Assembly (NCBI RefSeq): GCF_015751765.1
Contig: NZ_JADOTX010000001.1
Coordinates: forward strand, 4,092,001 to 4,156,000
From: Micromonospora ureilytica
Lineage (GTDB): Bacteria > Actinomycetota > Actinomycetes > Mycobacteriales > Micromonosporaceae
Reading direction: 5' to 3'
Length of the DNA stretch: 64,000 bases
Shown here: positions 26,851 through 36,271 of the stretch, one piece after another
How the letters are laid out: each line of letters opens with the position of its first letter
Position numbering within the stretch: position 1 is the stretch's first letter
Made by a program: the position numbers and the translations under genes
Notes under the pieces: generated by a model
Databases searched by the model: none
Seen by the model: only the letters and a program-made list of their open reading frames with translations
Told to the model about the DNA's origin: nothing

Positions 26851-29070
26851 TTAGGGGACCGGCACCAGTTCCGGGGCGGGGGTCGGCGGATCGGCGGGGG
26901 CGGGCGCCGGACGGGGGCGCAGGAAGCGCGGTGCCCACCAGTTGGCGTCGCCGAGCATGGTCATCAACGCCGGCAGCACCACTCCCCGGATGATCGTGGC
27001 GTCCAGCAGGATCGCCGCCGCCAGGCCGATGCCGAGCTGCTTCATGTCGATCGTGCTCAGCGTGGCGAAGATCGAGAAGACCCCGACCATCACGATGGCC
27101 GCGCTGGTCACCACCCCGGCCGACGAGGTGATCCCGTACGACACGGCGTCCCGGTTGGACATGCCGGCCCGGACCCCCTCGCGGATCCGGCTGACAACGA
27201 AGACGTGGTAGTCCATCGAGAGGCCGAACAGCACCACGAAGAGAAACAGCGGCAGCCAGGACACGATCGCGCCCATCGACGTGAAGCCGAGCAGTCCCTG
27301 CGCCCACTCGCCCTGGAAGATCAGCACCAGCAGACCGTACGCGGCACCGGCGGAGAGCAGGTTCAGCGCGATCGAGCTTGCCGCGATCACCACCGACCGG
27401 AAGGTGAACGCCATAACCAGGAAGGTCAGCACCAGCACGAAGCCCATGACCAGCGGCAACTTGTCCCGGACGTGCTGTGCGTAGTCCTCGCTGTCGGCCA
27501 CACCCCCGCCCACCGCGTACTCGATCCCGGGGACGCCCCGCAGCTCGGCCGGGACCAGGTCCGCGCGCAGCTTCTCCAACGACTGCACCGACCGGTCGTC
27601 CCGACTGGCGTACGGGGTGGGGACCTCCAGCACCGACACCCGCCGGTCGGCCGACACCTCGATCTTCGGGCCGTCCGCCTCGGCCGGGGCGAACAGCGGA
27701 TCGCCGGCCGCCCGGGCCGACAGGTCGGTGAGAGCGGCGCTCACCCGGCCGGCCTGGTCGGCGGGCGCCCGGACGGCCACCACGTGATTGGTGCCGGCGC
27801 TCGGGAAGGCCGCGGTGAGCCGGTCGTACGCCTGCATGGCCGGAGTGGTGCGGGGCAGATCCTCCATGCCGGGGAACTTCAGCTTCATGCCGAGCGCCGG
27901 CGCGGCCAGCGCGAGCAGCAGCCCCACGGAGATGATCAGCGTGACGACCGGCGCGCGCAGCGCGGGCCGGAGCACCGCCGGCCAGAGCCGGGGCTTGCGG
28001 GGCTCGCCGTGCCGGCCGGTACGCGGCGCGGTCAGTCGCCAGAGCAGCGGCACCCGGGGCCTGTCGACCCAGCGGCCGAGCTTGGCCAGCAGCGCGGGCA
28101 GGACGGTCAGCGAACCGGTCACCGCGACGGCCACCACGAGGATCGAGCCGATGGCGAGGGACGAGAAGACCACGTCGCCGGCGAGCAGCAGCCCGGCCAT
28201 CGAGATGATCACCGCGAAGCCGGAGACCACCACGGCGTGCCCGGACGTCTCCGCGGCGATCTCCACCGCGTCCAGACCGGACCGACCCTTGGCCCGTTCC
28301 TCCCGCTCCCGGCGGATGTAGAACAGCGAGTAGTCGACCCCGACCGCCATGCCGATCAGCAGGATCACCGGTGCCGTGGTGTCGGTGGCCGGTACCAGGT
28401 GCGAGGCGAGAGTGGACAGACCCATCGCGGCGGCGACCGAGGAGAGCGCCAGCAGCACCGGCACGCTGGCCGCGATCAGCGCGCCGAACGCGATGATCAG
28501 GATCGCCAGGGTGACCGGCAGACTGAGCAGCTCCGCGCGCTTGAAGTCCTTGCCCAGGGTGTCGTCGAGGGCCTGACCGATCGACGGCCCGCCGACCTGC
28601 TCGACGCGCAGCTGCGGATGCGCCGCCTGGACGGTGGCGGTGGCGTCGCGCAGCGGTTGCACCCGGTCCGAGGCGGTCTCCGGGTCACCCGACATGGTGA
28701 TCGGCAGCAGCAGCGCGGAACCGTCCCGCGCGGTGATCGGCTGGCCCACCCCGGCCACCCCGGCGACCGTACGCAGCCGGGCCGCAGCGTCGTCGGCCGC
28801 CGCCTTCGCCGCGGCCTGGTCGAGCGCACCGCCCCGGGAGGTGATGAGGACGTTGTCAACGGCCGGGTCGTCGAAGTCACCGGCGTCCACGATCAGGCCG
28901 GCCCGCCCCGCCTCACCGATCGCCTGGTCGCCGCTGGTGGCCTCGTTGAGACCGGCGGCGCTGCCACCGATGAAGCACACGGCCACGAACACGACCCACA
29001 GCGCGATCGCCCGCCATGGGTGCTCGGCGCTCCACCGTGCCATCCGCACCGTCACCGGTCTGCTGCCCAT
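26851..29070 (-). CDS. MMPL-family (RND-type) membrane transporter
   Basis: 739 aa from ATG 29070 (MGSRPVTVRMARWSAEHPWR); GTG 29088 would add six residues. Two repeats, each with one membrane helix, a large extracellular domain and a block of five to six helices, about twelve helices in all. MMPL family traits: GVDYSLFYIRREREER in helix 4 and GLSMDYHVFVVSRIREG in helix 10, the DY pairs of the proton relay. Members export lipids, siderophores or drugs. No lipid biosynthesis genes are adjacent, so the cargo is unknown. Confidence 0.92.
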   Translation of the reverse strand: MGSRPVTVRMARWSAEHPWRAIALWVVFVAVCFIGGSAAGLNEATSGDQAIGEAGRAGLIVDAGDFDDPAVDNVLITSRGGALDQAAAKAAADDAAARLRTVAGVAGVGQPITARDGSALLLPITMSGDPETASDRVQPLRDATATVQAAHPQLRVEQVGGPSIGQALDDTLGKDFKRAELLSLPVTLAILIIAFGALIAASVPVLLALSSVAAAMGLSTLASHLVPATDTTAPVILLIGMAVGVDYSLFYIRREREERAKGRSGLDAVEIAAETSGHAVVVSGFAVIISMAGLLLAGDVVFSSLAIGSILVVAVAVTGSLTVLPALLAKLGRWVDRPRVPLLWRLTAPRTGRHGEPRKPRLWPAVLRPALRAPVVTLIISVGLLLALAAPALGMKLKFPGMEDLPRTTPAMQAYDRLTAAFPSAGTNHVVAVRAPADQAGRVSAALTDLSARAAGDPLFAPAEADGPKIEVSADRRVSVLEVPTPYASRDDRSVQSLEKLRADLVPAELRGVPGIEYAVGGGVADSEDYAQHVRDKLPLVMGFVLVLTFLVMAFTFRSVVIAASSIALNLLSAGAAYGLLVLIFQGEWAQGLLGFTSMGAIVSWLPLFLFVVLFGLSMDYHVFVVSRIREGVRAGMSNRDAVSYGITSSAGVVTSAAIVMVGVFSIFATLSTIDMKQLGIGLAAAILLDATIIRGVVLPALMTMLGDANWWAPRFLRPRPAPAPADPPTPAPELVPVP

Positions 29071-29290
29071 CTCGCGTCCCCCTGTCACGTCAACCCCCTG
29101 TCAACGGTGCTGACGCTAGGTGCGTGACGAGACGGTCACATCGGGGATCGACCCCGGTCCACCCTGGAACGACCAGACCGGGGGCGGGGGTGCGTTCATC
29201 GGGCGTAAGTCCGCGATCCGGACGTACACCGGGGTCCAGCCCGGAGCGACCCGCCGCGACCCGCCGGCATCCCCCCGAGCCGGCTCGGGG

Positions 29291-30148
29291 TCATCCCCGA
29301 AGGGAACCCCGGGGCCGTGGCTGACAGTGCGGGCAACTGTACGAGGAGCGGTTCATGAACGCCTCGCGGCGGATCGGCGCGCCGCACCGGCGGCACGGCT
29401 CGCCCTCGCGCCCGTAGGCGTTGAGCGCCCGGTCGAAGTAACCGCTCTCGCCGTTGACGTTCACGTAGAGGGCGTCGAAGCTGGTGCCGCCCTCGCTGAT
29501 CGCCTCGGCCAGCACGTCGCGGACGTGGCCGAGCAGCCGCTGCGCGGCCGGGCCGGTCAGCGCGTCGGTGGGTCGGCCGCCGTGCAGCCGGGCGCGCCAC
29601 AGCGCCTCGTCGGCGTAGATGTTGCCCACCCCGGAGATCAGGGTCTGGTCGAGCAGGGCCCGCTTCACCTCGGTGTGCCGGCGGCGCAGCGCCGCGACGA
29701 ACGCCTCGTCGGAGAACTCCGGGTCCATCGGGTCGCGGGCGATGTGCGCGATCTCGTCGGGCAACTCGGCGCCGCCCTCGCTCACCGAGAGCCCACCGAA
29801 CGTGCGCTGGTCGACGAAGCGCAGCTCCGGGCCGTCGTCGGCGAACCGGAACCGAACCCGCAGATGGGTCTCGTCCGTCGTGCCGGGTGGCTGGAGCAGC
29901 AGCTGACCCGACATACCGAGATGCCCGACGATCGCGTCACCGCTGTCCAGTGGCAACCACAGGTACTTGCCGCGACGGCGGGCGTCCAGCACCGTCCGGC
30001 CGGCGAGCACGTCGGCGAAGTGCACGTCGCCCGGAACATGTCGACGGACCGCACGCGGGTGACGAACCTCGACCGAGGCGATCCGACGGCCGACGACCCA
30101 CTGGGCCACCCCCTGTCGGACGGTCTCCACCTCGGGCAGCTCAGGCAC
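29291..30148 (-). CDS. fpg: Formamidopyrimidine-DNA glycosylase
   Basis: Base-excision repair enzyme removing oxidised purines, with AP-lyase activity. 285 aa from GTG 30148 ([12 protein letters not shown]; catalytic Pro2 and Glu3 follow the initiator). Helix-two-turn-helix [15 protein letters not shown] and a C-terminal zinc finger CRRC...CPHC are intact. Overlaps the rnc stop by 8 bp. The rnc-fpg order is the usual actinobacterial one and leads on towards smc. Confidence 0.97.
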   Translation of the reverse strand: MPELPEVETVRQGVAQWVVGRRIASVEVRHPRAVRRHVPGDVHFADVLAGRTVLDARRRGKYLWLPLDSGDAIVGHLGMSGQLLLQPPGTTDETHLRVRFRFADDGPELRFVDQRTFGGLSVSEGGAELPDEIAHIARDPMDPEFSDEAFVAALRRRHTEVKRALLDQTLISGVGNIYADEALWRARLHGGRPTDALTGPAAQRLLGHVRDVLAEAISEGGTSFDALYVNVNGESGYFDRALNAYGREGEPCRRCGAPIRREAFMNRSSYSCPHCQPRPRGSLRG

Positions 30149-31064
30149 GCCGCGGGCCCGTCTCGTGGCCGTCGGCGCCCCCGGCCGGCAGCGCCTGCGC
30201 CAGGTGGTCGGCCTGCTCGGCCTGAGCAGCCCGCTCCGCGCGCTCCAGCGGCCCGAACGGCTCGTCCCGGTCGCCCGAGTCGTCCCGGCCGGTCGGCTGG
30301 TCCCGGCGGTCGTCGCCGGCCCGACCATTCTGGCCGTCGTCGCCGTTCTGGCCGTTCTGCTCGGCGAGCGTCCGCCAGGCGGCCTCGGCGGCCCGCTGCT
30401 CCGCCTCCTTCTTGCTGCGCCCCTCGGCGCCGCCGTACCGGTTGCCGGCCACCACCACCCAGGCGGTGAACGTCTTCAGGTGATCCGGGCCGGTGCCCTC
30501 GATCCGGTACTCCGGCACGCCGAGCCCGAGCGCCGCCGTCAGCTCCTGGAGGCTGGTCTTCCAGTCCAGTGCGGCCCCGCGGCCGGCCGACTCGGCCATC
30601 AGCGGGTCGAAGAGCCGGTGGATGACGATGCCCGTGGTGTCCAGGCCGTACTGGAGGTAGATCGCGCCGAGCAGCGCCTCCAGCGTGTCGGCGAGGATGC
30701 TCGCCTTGTCCCGGCCACCGGTCGTCTCCTCACCCTTACCGAGCAACAGGTACGCGCCGAGCCCGTCCGGGCCCAGACCACGGGCCACGTCGGCGAGCGC
30801 TCGCATGTTGACCACGCTGGCACGCAGCTTGGCCAGCTGCCCCTCGGGCAGATCCGGGTGGTTGTGGAAGAGCGCCGTGGTGATCACCACGCCGAGCACC
30901 GAGTCGCCGAGGAACTCCAGCCGCTCGTTGGTCGGCAGCCCGCCGTTCTCGTACGCGTACGACCGGTGGGTCAACGCGCGCTGGAGCAGCTCGGGTTCCA
31001 GGCTCACTCCGAAGGCGGCTTCCAGGTGACCGACGGACGCCCGCCGCCGCTTGTCGTTGCTCAT
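30141..31064 (-). CDS. rnc: Ribonuclease III
   Basis: Double-strand-specific endoribonuclease for rRNA processing. 307 aa from ATG 31064, overlapping the plsX stop (ATGA). RNase III domain with [11 protein letters not shown] and the downstream acidic pair in [15 protein letters not shown]; dsRNA-binding domain at about 155-230 ([20 protein letters not shown]...). The last 75 residues are a charged Gln/Asp/Gly-rich tail ([12 protein letters not shown]) not found in E. coli RNase III and probably disordered. Confidence 0.97.
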   Translation of the reverse strand: MSNDKRRRASVGHLEAAFGVSLEPELLQRALTHRSYAYENGGLPTNERLEFLGDSVLGVVITTALFHNHPDLPEGQLAKLRASVVNMRALADVARGLGPDGLGAYLLLGKGEETTGGRDKASILADTLEALLGAIYLQYGLDTTGIVIHRLFDPLMAESAGRGAALDWKTSLQELTAALGLGVPEYRIEGTGPDHLKTFTAWVVVAGNRYGGAEGRSKKEAEQRAAEAAWRTLAEQNGQNGDDGQNGRAGDDRRDQPTGRDDSGDRDEPFGPLERAERAAQAEQADHLAQALPAGGADGHETGPRRA

Positions 31065-32146
31065 GTGCGTACCTCGGTGTCGGTGGAGCGATCGGTGCGA
31101 TCCGTCGCGGCGTCGCGGTCGAGCAACGCGGAGACCAGATCGGTGGCGCGCCGCCGCCACAGGTGGGCGGCGAGAGCTATGCCGGAGGCGACGTCGTCGG
31201 CGCGGGCGGACCCGTGGCAGACGACCACCGTCCCCGCGACGCCCAACAGGGCAGCCGCGCGGGGCGCACCGCCCTGGGCAGGTGGGCCGCCGGCCATCGC
31301 GTACGCGCCCTCAATGGCCTTGAGCAGCACGTTACCGGTGAACCCGTCGGTGACGACCACATCGGCGCGCGCGCCGAGGGCCACGTCGTACCCCTCGACC
31401 AGACCGACGTAGCGCGCCCCACCGGGCAGCGGTTCGACGGCGAGCAGAGGATCGGTGGCGCGGCGGACACGGTCGCCCTTGCCGGCCTCGGTGCCGACCG
31501 AGAGCAAACCGACCCGTGGCGCGGCGATCGAGTGGGCCACCGCCGCGTACGCGGCGCCGAGCACGGCGTGGCGGGCGAGGGTGGCCGGGCGGGGTTCCAG
31601 GGAGCCGCCGACGTCGAGCAACACCACAGGCCCCGCCACGGCGGGCAGGGTGGCGGCCAGAGCGGGTTGGCGGATCTCCGGCGAGCGGCCGAGGCCGAGC
31701 ACTGCCGCGGTGACGGTGGCACCTGTGGCACCGGCGGAGACCAGGGCGTCGGCGGTCCCGTCACGGACGGCGGTGACCGCCGCCCGGACGGTGCTCTCGG
31801 CGCGGGCGGCGCTGGGATGGTCGGCCATGCCGACGACGTCGCGGACGGGCCGCACCGTGATCCGGGCGCGTTGCCCCGGATCGAGGGCAGCAATCAACTC
31901 GTCGGCGACCTCGGTCGGACCGACGAGAAGCAGATGCAGGTCAGGGTCGGCGCGCATGGCCCGCAGAGCGCCGTCAACCACGACGGCGGGAGCGTCGTCC
32001 CCGCCGAGGAGGTCAACGGCGATCCGCGCGGCGCCCGGCTCCACCGGAACGCCGGCCGGAGTAGGCCGGCCGGCGTCGGAGGGAGCCGGAGCACCGGGCG
32101 AATGCCAGGATGCGCGCGCCGCCCGACCTGGGGTCGGGGGCGTCAC
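31061..32146 (-). CDS. plsX: Phosphate acyltransferase PlsX
   Basis: Converts acyl-ACP to acyl-phosphate for phospholipid synthesis. 361 aa; the first 40 residues are a Pro/Ala-rich leader before [13 protein letters not shown]. Core motifs: [30 protein letters not shown], and [16 protein letters not shown] near the C-terminus. It follows rpmF by 12 bp, the classic rpmF-plsX pairing, and overlaps rnc. PlsC-type acyltransferase is encoded at 50817-51554. Confidence 0.93.
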   Translation of the reverse strand: MTPPTPGRAARASWHSPGAPAPSDAGRPTPAGVPVEPGAARIAVDLLGGDDAPAVVVDGALRAMRADPDLHLLLVGPTEVADELIAALDPGQRARITVRPVRDVVGMADHPSAARAESTVRAAVTAVRDGTADALVSAGATGATVTAAVLGLGRSPEIRQPALAATLPAVAGPVVLLDVGGSLEPRPATLARHAVLGAAYAAVAHSIAAPRVGLLSVGTEAGKGDRVRRATDPLLAVEPLPGGARYVGLVEGYDVALGARADVVVTDGFTGNVLLKAIEGAYAMAGGPPAQGGAPRAAALLGVAGTVVVCHGSARADDVASGIALAAHLWRRRATDLVSALLDRDAATDRTDRSTDTEVRT

Positions 32147-32158
32147 TCGGCGTCCAGG

Positions 32159-32332
32159 TCAGACCTCGAGAACCTGGCGGCCGTTGTAGGTGCCGCAGAC
32201 GGAGCAGGCGGCGTGCGGCAGCTTCGGGGACTTGCACTGCGGGCACGCAACGGTCGCGACCACTGTCGCCTTCCAGTTCGCCCGGCGGGACCGGGTGTTG
32301 CTGCGCGACATCTTGCGCTTCGGGACGGCCAC
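32159..32332 (-). CDS. rpmF: 50S ribosomal protein L32
   Basis: 57 aa from GTG 32332. Basic N-terminus AVPKRKMSRSNTRSRRANWK and a zinc ribbon CPQC...CSVC, so this is the zinc-binding (C+) form. Starts 5 bp after the DUF177 stop and ends 12 bp before plsX; the three form one unit. Confidence 0.97.
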   Translation of the reverse strand: MAVPKRKMSRSNTRSRRANWKATVVATVACPQCKSPKLPHAACSVCGTYNGRQVLEV

Positions 32333-32337
32333 GGTTC

Positions 32338-32901
32338 TTACTCCTCTGTAACGGTCAGTTGCGACAGGCCCGCCCAACGCGGGTCGATCTGCTGGTGACT
32401 GTGGTCGGCCGGCAGATCGTCCCAGTGCGCCCCGCATTCGGGGCACAGTCCTGGGCAGTCCTCCCGGCAGAGCGGGTTGGTCGGCAGCGTGAGCACCAAC
32501 GCGTCCCGCAGCGCCGGCTCCAGGTCGATCAGATCGCCCTGCATCCGGCCCACCTCGTCCTCGTCGGTCGTGGCGTCCGTGGTGCTGTCCTCGTACGCGT
32601 ACAGCTCCTGGATCGTCACGCCCATCGAGTCGTTGATCTCGCGCAGGCAACGGCCGCACTCGCCCCGGACAGGACCGGTGATGGTCCCGGAGACGAGCAC
32701 GCCCTCGGACACCGACTGCAACCTCAGATCGAGGTCGAGGTCCGCGCCCTCCGGCACAGCGATCAACTCCACACCGAGGTCCGCCGGTGCCGGCACGACC
32801 CGCCGGACCTCACGCAACGCGCCAGGGCGACGCGGCAGGTCCCTCGTGTCGAGGACCAACGGCGACCTGGGGTTGAGTGTCGATGGCGAGCGCTTGGGCA
32901 T
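32338..32901 (-). CDS. YceD/DUF177-family protein
   Basis: 187 aa from ATG 32901 (MPKRSPSTLNPRSPL). DUF177 proteins are encoded next to rpmF in most bacteria and are linked to 23S rRNA or ribosome maturation. Four paired cysteines are seen: CGRCLREI and CREDCPGLCPECG, the latter a probable zinc site followed by HWDDLPADH. Acidic middle (EDSTTDATTDEDEVG). Confidence 0.92.
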   Translation of the reverse strand: MPKRSPSTLNPRSPLVLDTRDLPRRPGALREVRRVVPAPADLGVELIAVPEGADLDLDLRLQSVSEGVLVSGTITGPVRGECGRCLREINDSMGVTIQELYAYEDSTTDATTDEDEVGRMQGDLIDLEPALRDALVLTLPTNPLCREDCPGLCPECGAHWDDLPADHSHQQIDPRWAGLSQLTVTEE

Positions 32902-33010
32902 AGTTAGACTCCGGCCGGTGAGAGGCCGACAAAAAAGGTTACCTGGACGACCGCCCGACCGTCGAACCGGGGGCGACGCCCGCCTGAGAAGTCGGCTGGT
33001 GAGGTGCCGC

Positions 33011-33508
33011 TCAGAAGGGTAGCGGGCGTTCCGGCTCATCCCCAGCGAAGGTGCCGATCTCCCGCAGCGCGTGCATCTTGTCCCGGCCGCGCTCTATCGA
33101 GGCCAGCGCCCGGGTCAGGAACTGCTCGAAGTTGGCCAGCGCGGTGTCGACGTAGTCGTCGACCTCCTCACGCAGGCGCTGTGCCTCGGCACGGGCCTCG
33201 CCGATGATCCGGGCACCCTCGTGCTCGGCCGACACGGTGATCTCGTTCACCGAAACCAGGCGGGCGTGTTCTGCCTCACCCTCGCTGATGATCCGGTCCG
33301 CCTCGCGCTTGCCGGCGTCCATGATCTTGTCGCGCTCCTCCAGGAGCGCGGCGGCACGACGCAGGTCGGCGGGAAGATCGGCGCGCATCTCATCGAGGGC
33401 AGCGATCATCTCACCCCGGTCGACCATGCAGTTGTTGCGCGACATCGGGACGGAGCGGGCCTGCTCCAGGATGGCGATCAGTTCGTCGATGCGATCGAGC
33501 GGGTCCAC
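33011..33508 (-). CDS. sepIVA: SepIVA-like DivIVA-related coiled-coil protein
   Basis: 165 aa from GTG 33508. Mostly alpha-helical and charged. N-terminal LIAILEQARSVPMSRNNCMV and the C-terminal RAEAQRLREEVDDYVDTALANFE...RGRDK match mycobacterial SepIVA, an essential septation factor whose gene also lies between coaD and the DUF177 gene. This version lacks most of the long alanine/glutamate-rich coil, so it is clearly shorter than the mycobacterial one. A role at the division site is inferred from homology and position. Confidence 0.75.
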   Translation of the reverse strand: MDPLDRIDELIAILEQARSVPMSRNNCMVDRGEMIAALDEMRADLPADLRRAAALLEERDKIMDAGKREADRIISEGEAEHARLVSVNEITVSAEHEGARIIGEARAEAQRLREEVDDYVDTALANFEQFLTRALASIERGRDKMHALREIGTFAGDEPERPLPF

Positions 33509-33682
33509 CGGCTACCTCACTCCTGTCGTTCGTCGGCCGACCTCCATGATGCGGGCTACGGCCGTTCCCCGCGCCACCAATCATGTCGTGCCCGCCCCAC
33601 CGCCGCCCCACTCACCCCAACCCGGCGAGTCGCGACATAGTCACCCCCCGCTCCCGCGCCCACCCCGCGCCTCTTTCCGCGC

Positions 33683-33752
33683 CGATCTTGCACTTTCGGT
33701 TGCACCAAACCACCCCGAAAGGGGCGATCCGGGAACCATAAGTGCAAGATCG
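33683..33752. repeat. Family A palindromic element, copy 3
   Basis: 70 bp, arms CGATCTTGCACTT...GGTT and AACCAT-AAGTGCAAGATCG, with an internal hairpin CCCCGAAAGGGG. It begins 42 bp downstream of the coaD stop (33794, minus strand). C-rich sequence precedes it and GGGGTGA repeats (33753-33793) follow it up to the coaD stop. Confidence 0.9.
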
Positions 33753-33793
33753 CGGGTGAAGGGGTGACGGGGTGAGGGGGTGACGGGGGCAGG

Positions 33794-34276
33794 TCAGCGG
33801 CGGGGGCCCAGACGGGCCTGGAGGGCTTCGCGGACCGGATCGGGGACGTGGGCGGAGATGTCGCCGCCCCACTTGGCCACGTCCTTGACCAGGCTCGACG
33901 AGAGGAACGAGTAGAGCGGGTTGGTCGGCATGAAGAGCGTCTCGACACCGGCCAGACCGATGTTCATCTGGGCCATCTGCAGCTCGTAGTCGAAGTCACT
34001 GACCGCCCGCAGACCCTTGATCAGCACACTTGCCTGCTGGGCCCGACAGAAGTCCACCAGCAGCCCTCGGAACGACTCGACCCGCACGTTGCCGTACGAC
34101 GAGGTCACCTCGCGGAGCATCTCGATGCGCTCCTCGACGGTGAACAGGCCACTCTTCGACTGATTCACCAGCACACCGACGATCACCTCATCGAAGAGCC
34201 GACTGGCCCGCCCAATGATGTCGAGGTGTCCGTTGGTGACCGGGTCGAACGAACCGGGGCACACCGCACGTCTCAT
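33794..34276 (-). CDS. coaD: Phosphopantetheine adenylyltransferase
   Basis: Fourth step of coenzyme A synthesis. 160 aa from ATG 34276, which overlaps the rsmD stop (ATGA). Nucleotidyltransferase motif [13 protein letters not shown] (T/H-x-G-H) near the start, [12 protein letters not shown] for substrate binding and [15 protein letters not shown] (S-S-S-x2-K) near the C-terminus. Confidence 0.97.
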   Translation of the reverse strand: MRRAVCPGSFDPVTNGHLDIIGRASRLFDEVIVGVLVNQSKSGLFTVEERIEMLREVTSSYGNVRVESFRGLLVDFCRAQQASVLIKGLRAVSDFDYELQMAQMNIGLAGVETLFMPTNPLYSFLSSSLVKDVAKWGGDISAHVPDPVREALQARLGPRR

Positions 34277-34836
34277 GATCGGCGACCGTACCAAAGGGTG
34301 GTCTCGCCGTAACGGCGACTGCGCTCGGCGGTGATCCCCTCCACCCAGTCGAACTCCCTGGTCCGGCGGGACCGCTCCACCACCACCAACGCGTCGGGCG
34401 CCAGCCATTCGCCGTCCACCAGCGCGGCCAACAGCGCGGTGATCTCCTCGTCCGGCACCGCGTACGGCGGGTCCGCGAAGACCACGTCGTACGGCTCGCC
34501 GTCCGGTCCGCCGGCCAGCACCGTCGCCACCTTGCCGGTGACCAGACGGGCCGCCGGACCGGCGCGAAGGGCCGCCACGTTCTCCCGGATCACCCGGGCC
34601 GCCCGCGGGTCGGACTCGACCAGCAGCACGTGCCGGGCACCCCTGGAGAGCGCCTCCAGGCCGACCGCGCCGGAGCCGGCGTACAGGTCGGCGAAGCGGG
34701 CGCCGTCGAGATCGACCTCGGCCTGGACGGCGCTGAAGAGCGCCTCCCGGACCCGGTCCGAGGTGGGTCGGGTGCCGGCGCCGGGCGGCGCGGCGATCCG
34801 CCGGCCACCGAGCGTCCCGGCCACGATCCGGGTCAC
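34273..34836 (-). CDS. rsmD: 16S rRNA (guanine(966)-N2)-methyltransferase
   Basis: 187 aa from GTG 34836. SAM site [18 protein letters not shown]; catalytic [11 protein letters not shown]-terminal [17 protein letters not shown]. Translationally coupled to coaD. In M. tuberculosis recG is separated from this gene by pca (Rv2967c); here the surface-protein gene is found instead. Confidence 0.95.
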   Translation of the reverse strand: MTRIVAGTLGGRRIAAPPGAGTRPTSDRVREALFSAVQAEVDLDGARFADLYAGSGAVGLEALSRGARHVLLVESDPRAARVIRENVAALRAGPAARLVTGKVATVLAGGPDGEPYDVVFADPPYAVPDEEITALLAALVDGEWLAPDALVVVERSRRTREFDWVEGITAERSRRYGETTLWYGRRS

Positions 34837-35233
34837 CGTTTCCTCCTGCTCATGCCCGCGACGCTACGCGATGCGGCGCGCACCCGGTCAGGACGGCGTG
34901 GATCCGAGCAGCCGGCCAGCCGGCGCCGACGCGGAGTACCTGAGCTGCCCCGACGGTGCGGCATCCATCGTGGAGACCGGGCTGGCGCACCGTCCCCAGT
35001 GACCAGACCGACACCTTCGGTTTATCAAAGATCACGAATCGACTACATTGCCGGATGGCAATGATCTGAACTCCCCTCATTAACCACCCATCAGTACAGT
35101 CTCCCCCTGTCCCCGCTTTCGCCGCGGGAACACCACCGCGTCGCGCGACGCCCCGGTGAGCAGGTGACTCCCCGGTCACGATGTCTCCCGGCCTCCCGCC
35201 ACGCGATCCGTACCCCCCTCACCAGGAGCAGGC
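34837..35233. other. Intergenic region upstream of the surface-protein gene
   Basis: 397 bp. Nothing recognisable as a gene. It includes a hairpin CATTGCC-GGAT-GGCAATG (about 35047-35064) in an AT-richer stretch (35020-35095) that is the likely promoter area of the downstream gene. A short open frame near 34900-35000 has no family match I can name. Confidence 0.5.
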
Positions 35234-36198
35234 GTGAACCCTCCCAAGTCTCCGTTCCCCGGCGCGTAGCGGCCATCGCCGCGGGCGCGCTGATCGGCCT
35301 CGCCGGCATCGGCGCCATCGCGAGCCCCGCGAGCGCCCACCACCCCGAGCCCTCCGGCACCTACTGCCTGACCTCCGACGGCCAGGTCAAGGTGACCTGG
35401 ACGGTCGGCAACAGCGAGAACATCGACGCGAAGATCACCACGCTCAAGTCGACCGTCCCGGGCGACTTCACCGGCGGCCTCGCCAAGGACGCCACTCTCC
35501 CGGCGAAGGGTCAGGGTTTCCTCACCGGCACCCAGGCCCACCGCTTCGACGAGAAGCGGCCGACGATCGAGCTGACCGTCGAGGCGCGATGGGTGCGCTC
35601 CGACCGGATCGTGACCGAGGAGCGGACCGTGGCCGCCGAGCCGGCGGGCACCTGCGCGGCAGAGCCCACGCCCTCGCCGAGCAACCCGACCGCCACTCCG
35701 TCGGCCACCCCCAGCCCGACCCCCACGGCCGCCTCTCCGTCGCCGAGCCAGCCTGCGACCCAGAGCCCGACCCCGACCCCGCCTGCCACCCCGGCTCCGG
35801 CGGAGCCGGTGGGCTCGGTCGAGTCGACCTGCGACAAGCTCACCTTCACGATCGAGAACCCCGCCGACGGTGAGACCGTCACGCTCACCCTGACCCCGAA
35901 CAAGGGCGAGGTGAAGACGCTTGTCGTGAAGCCGGGCGAGACCGGTTCCGTCTCCTTCGACGCGACCAAGGGTCTCGTCGTCACGCCGGCCGCCGAGGGC
36001 CTCGACGACACCGCGCCGATCGCCTGGGAGCAGCCGGCCGACTGCGCCCCGGGTCAGGGTGGCGGTAAGGACGAGCCCGCTCTGCCGCTGACCGGTGCTG
36101 CCACCGGCGGCATCATCGCCGGCGCCGCGGTCCTGCTGGCCGCCGGTGTGGCGCTGTTCATGGTGGCCCGTCGTCGTCGGGTTCGCTTCACCGTCTGA
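35234..36198 (+). CDS. Secreted LPXTG-type surface protein, apparent frameshift near start
   Basis: Signal peptide (RRVAAIAAGALIGLAGIGAIASPASAHH), an exported domain with YCLTSDGQVKVTWTVGN, a Pro/Ser/Thr-rich linker (PTPSPSNPTATPS...), a second beta domain, sorting signal LPLTG, membrane helix and RRRR tail: a sortase substrate of about 320 aa. The natural start is GTG 35234, with AGGAG 7 bp before it, reading NPPKSPF. That frame hits TAG at 35267. One extra C in the CCCC run near 35257-35260 would join it to the signal peptide. The only uninterrupted start is GTG 35164, with no good ribosome site. Function unknown; adhesion or wall structure is guesswork. Confidence 0.7.
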
Positions 36199-36216
36199 GA
36201 CAACCCGCTCTGACAC

Positions 36217-36254
36217 CTGAGGGCGCGTCGACCACCCGGTCGGCGCGCCCTCAG
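36217..36254. terminator. Bidirectional terminator between surface-protein gene and recG
   Basis: Stem CTGAGGGCGCGTCGACC / GGTCGGCGCGCCCTCAG with one mismatch and a short loop, between convergent stops at 36198 and 36272. Confidence 0.8.
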
Positions 36255-36271
36255 CCATGTGATGAGCGTGG

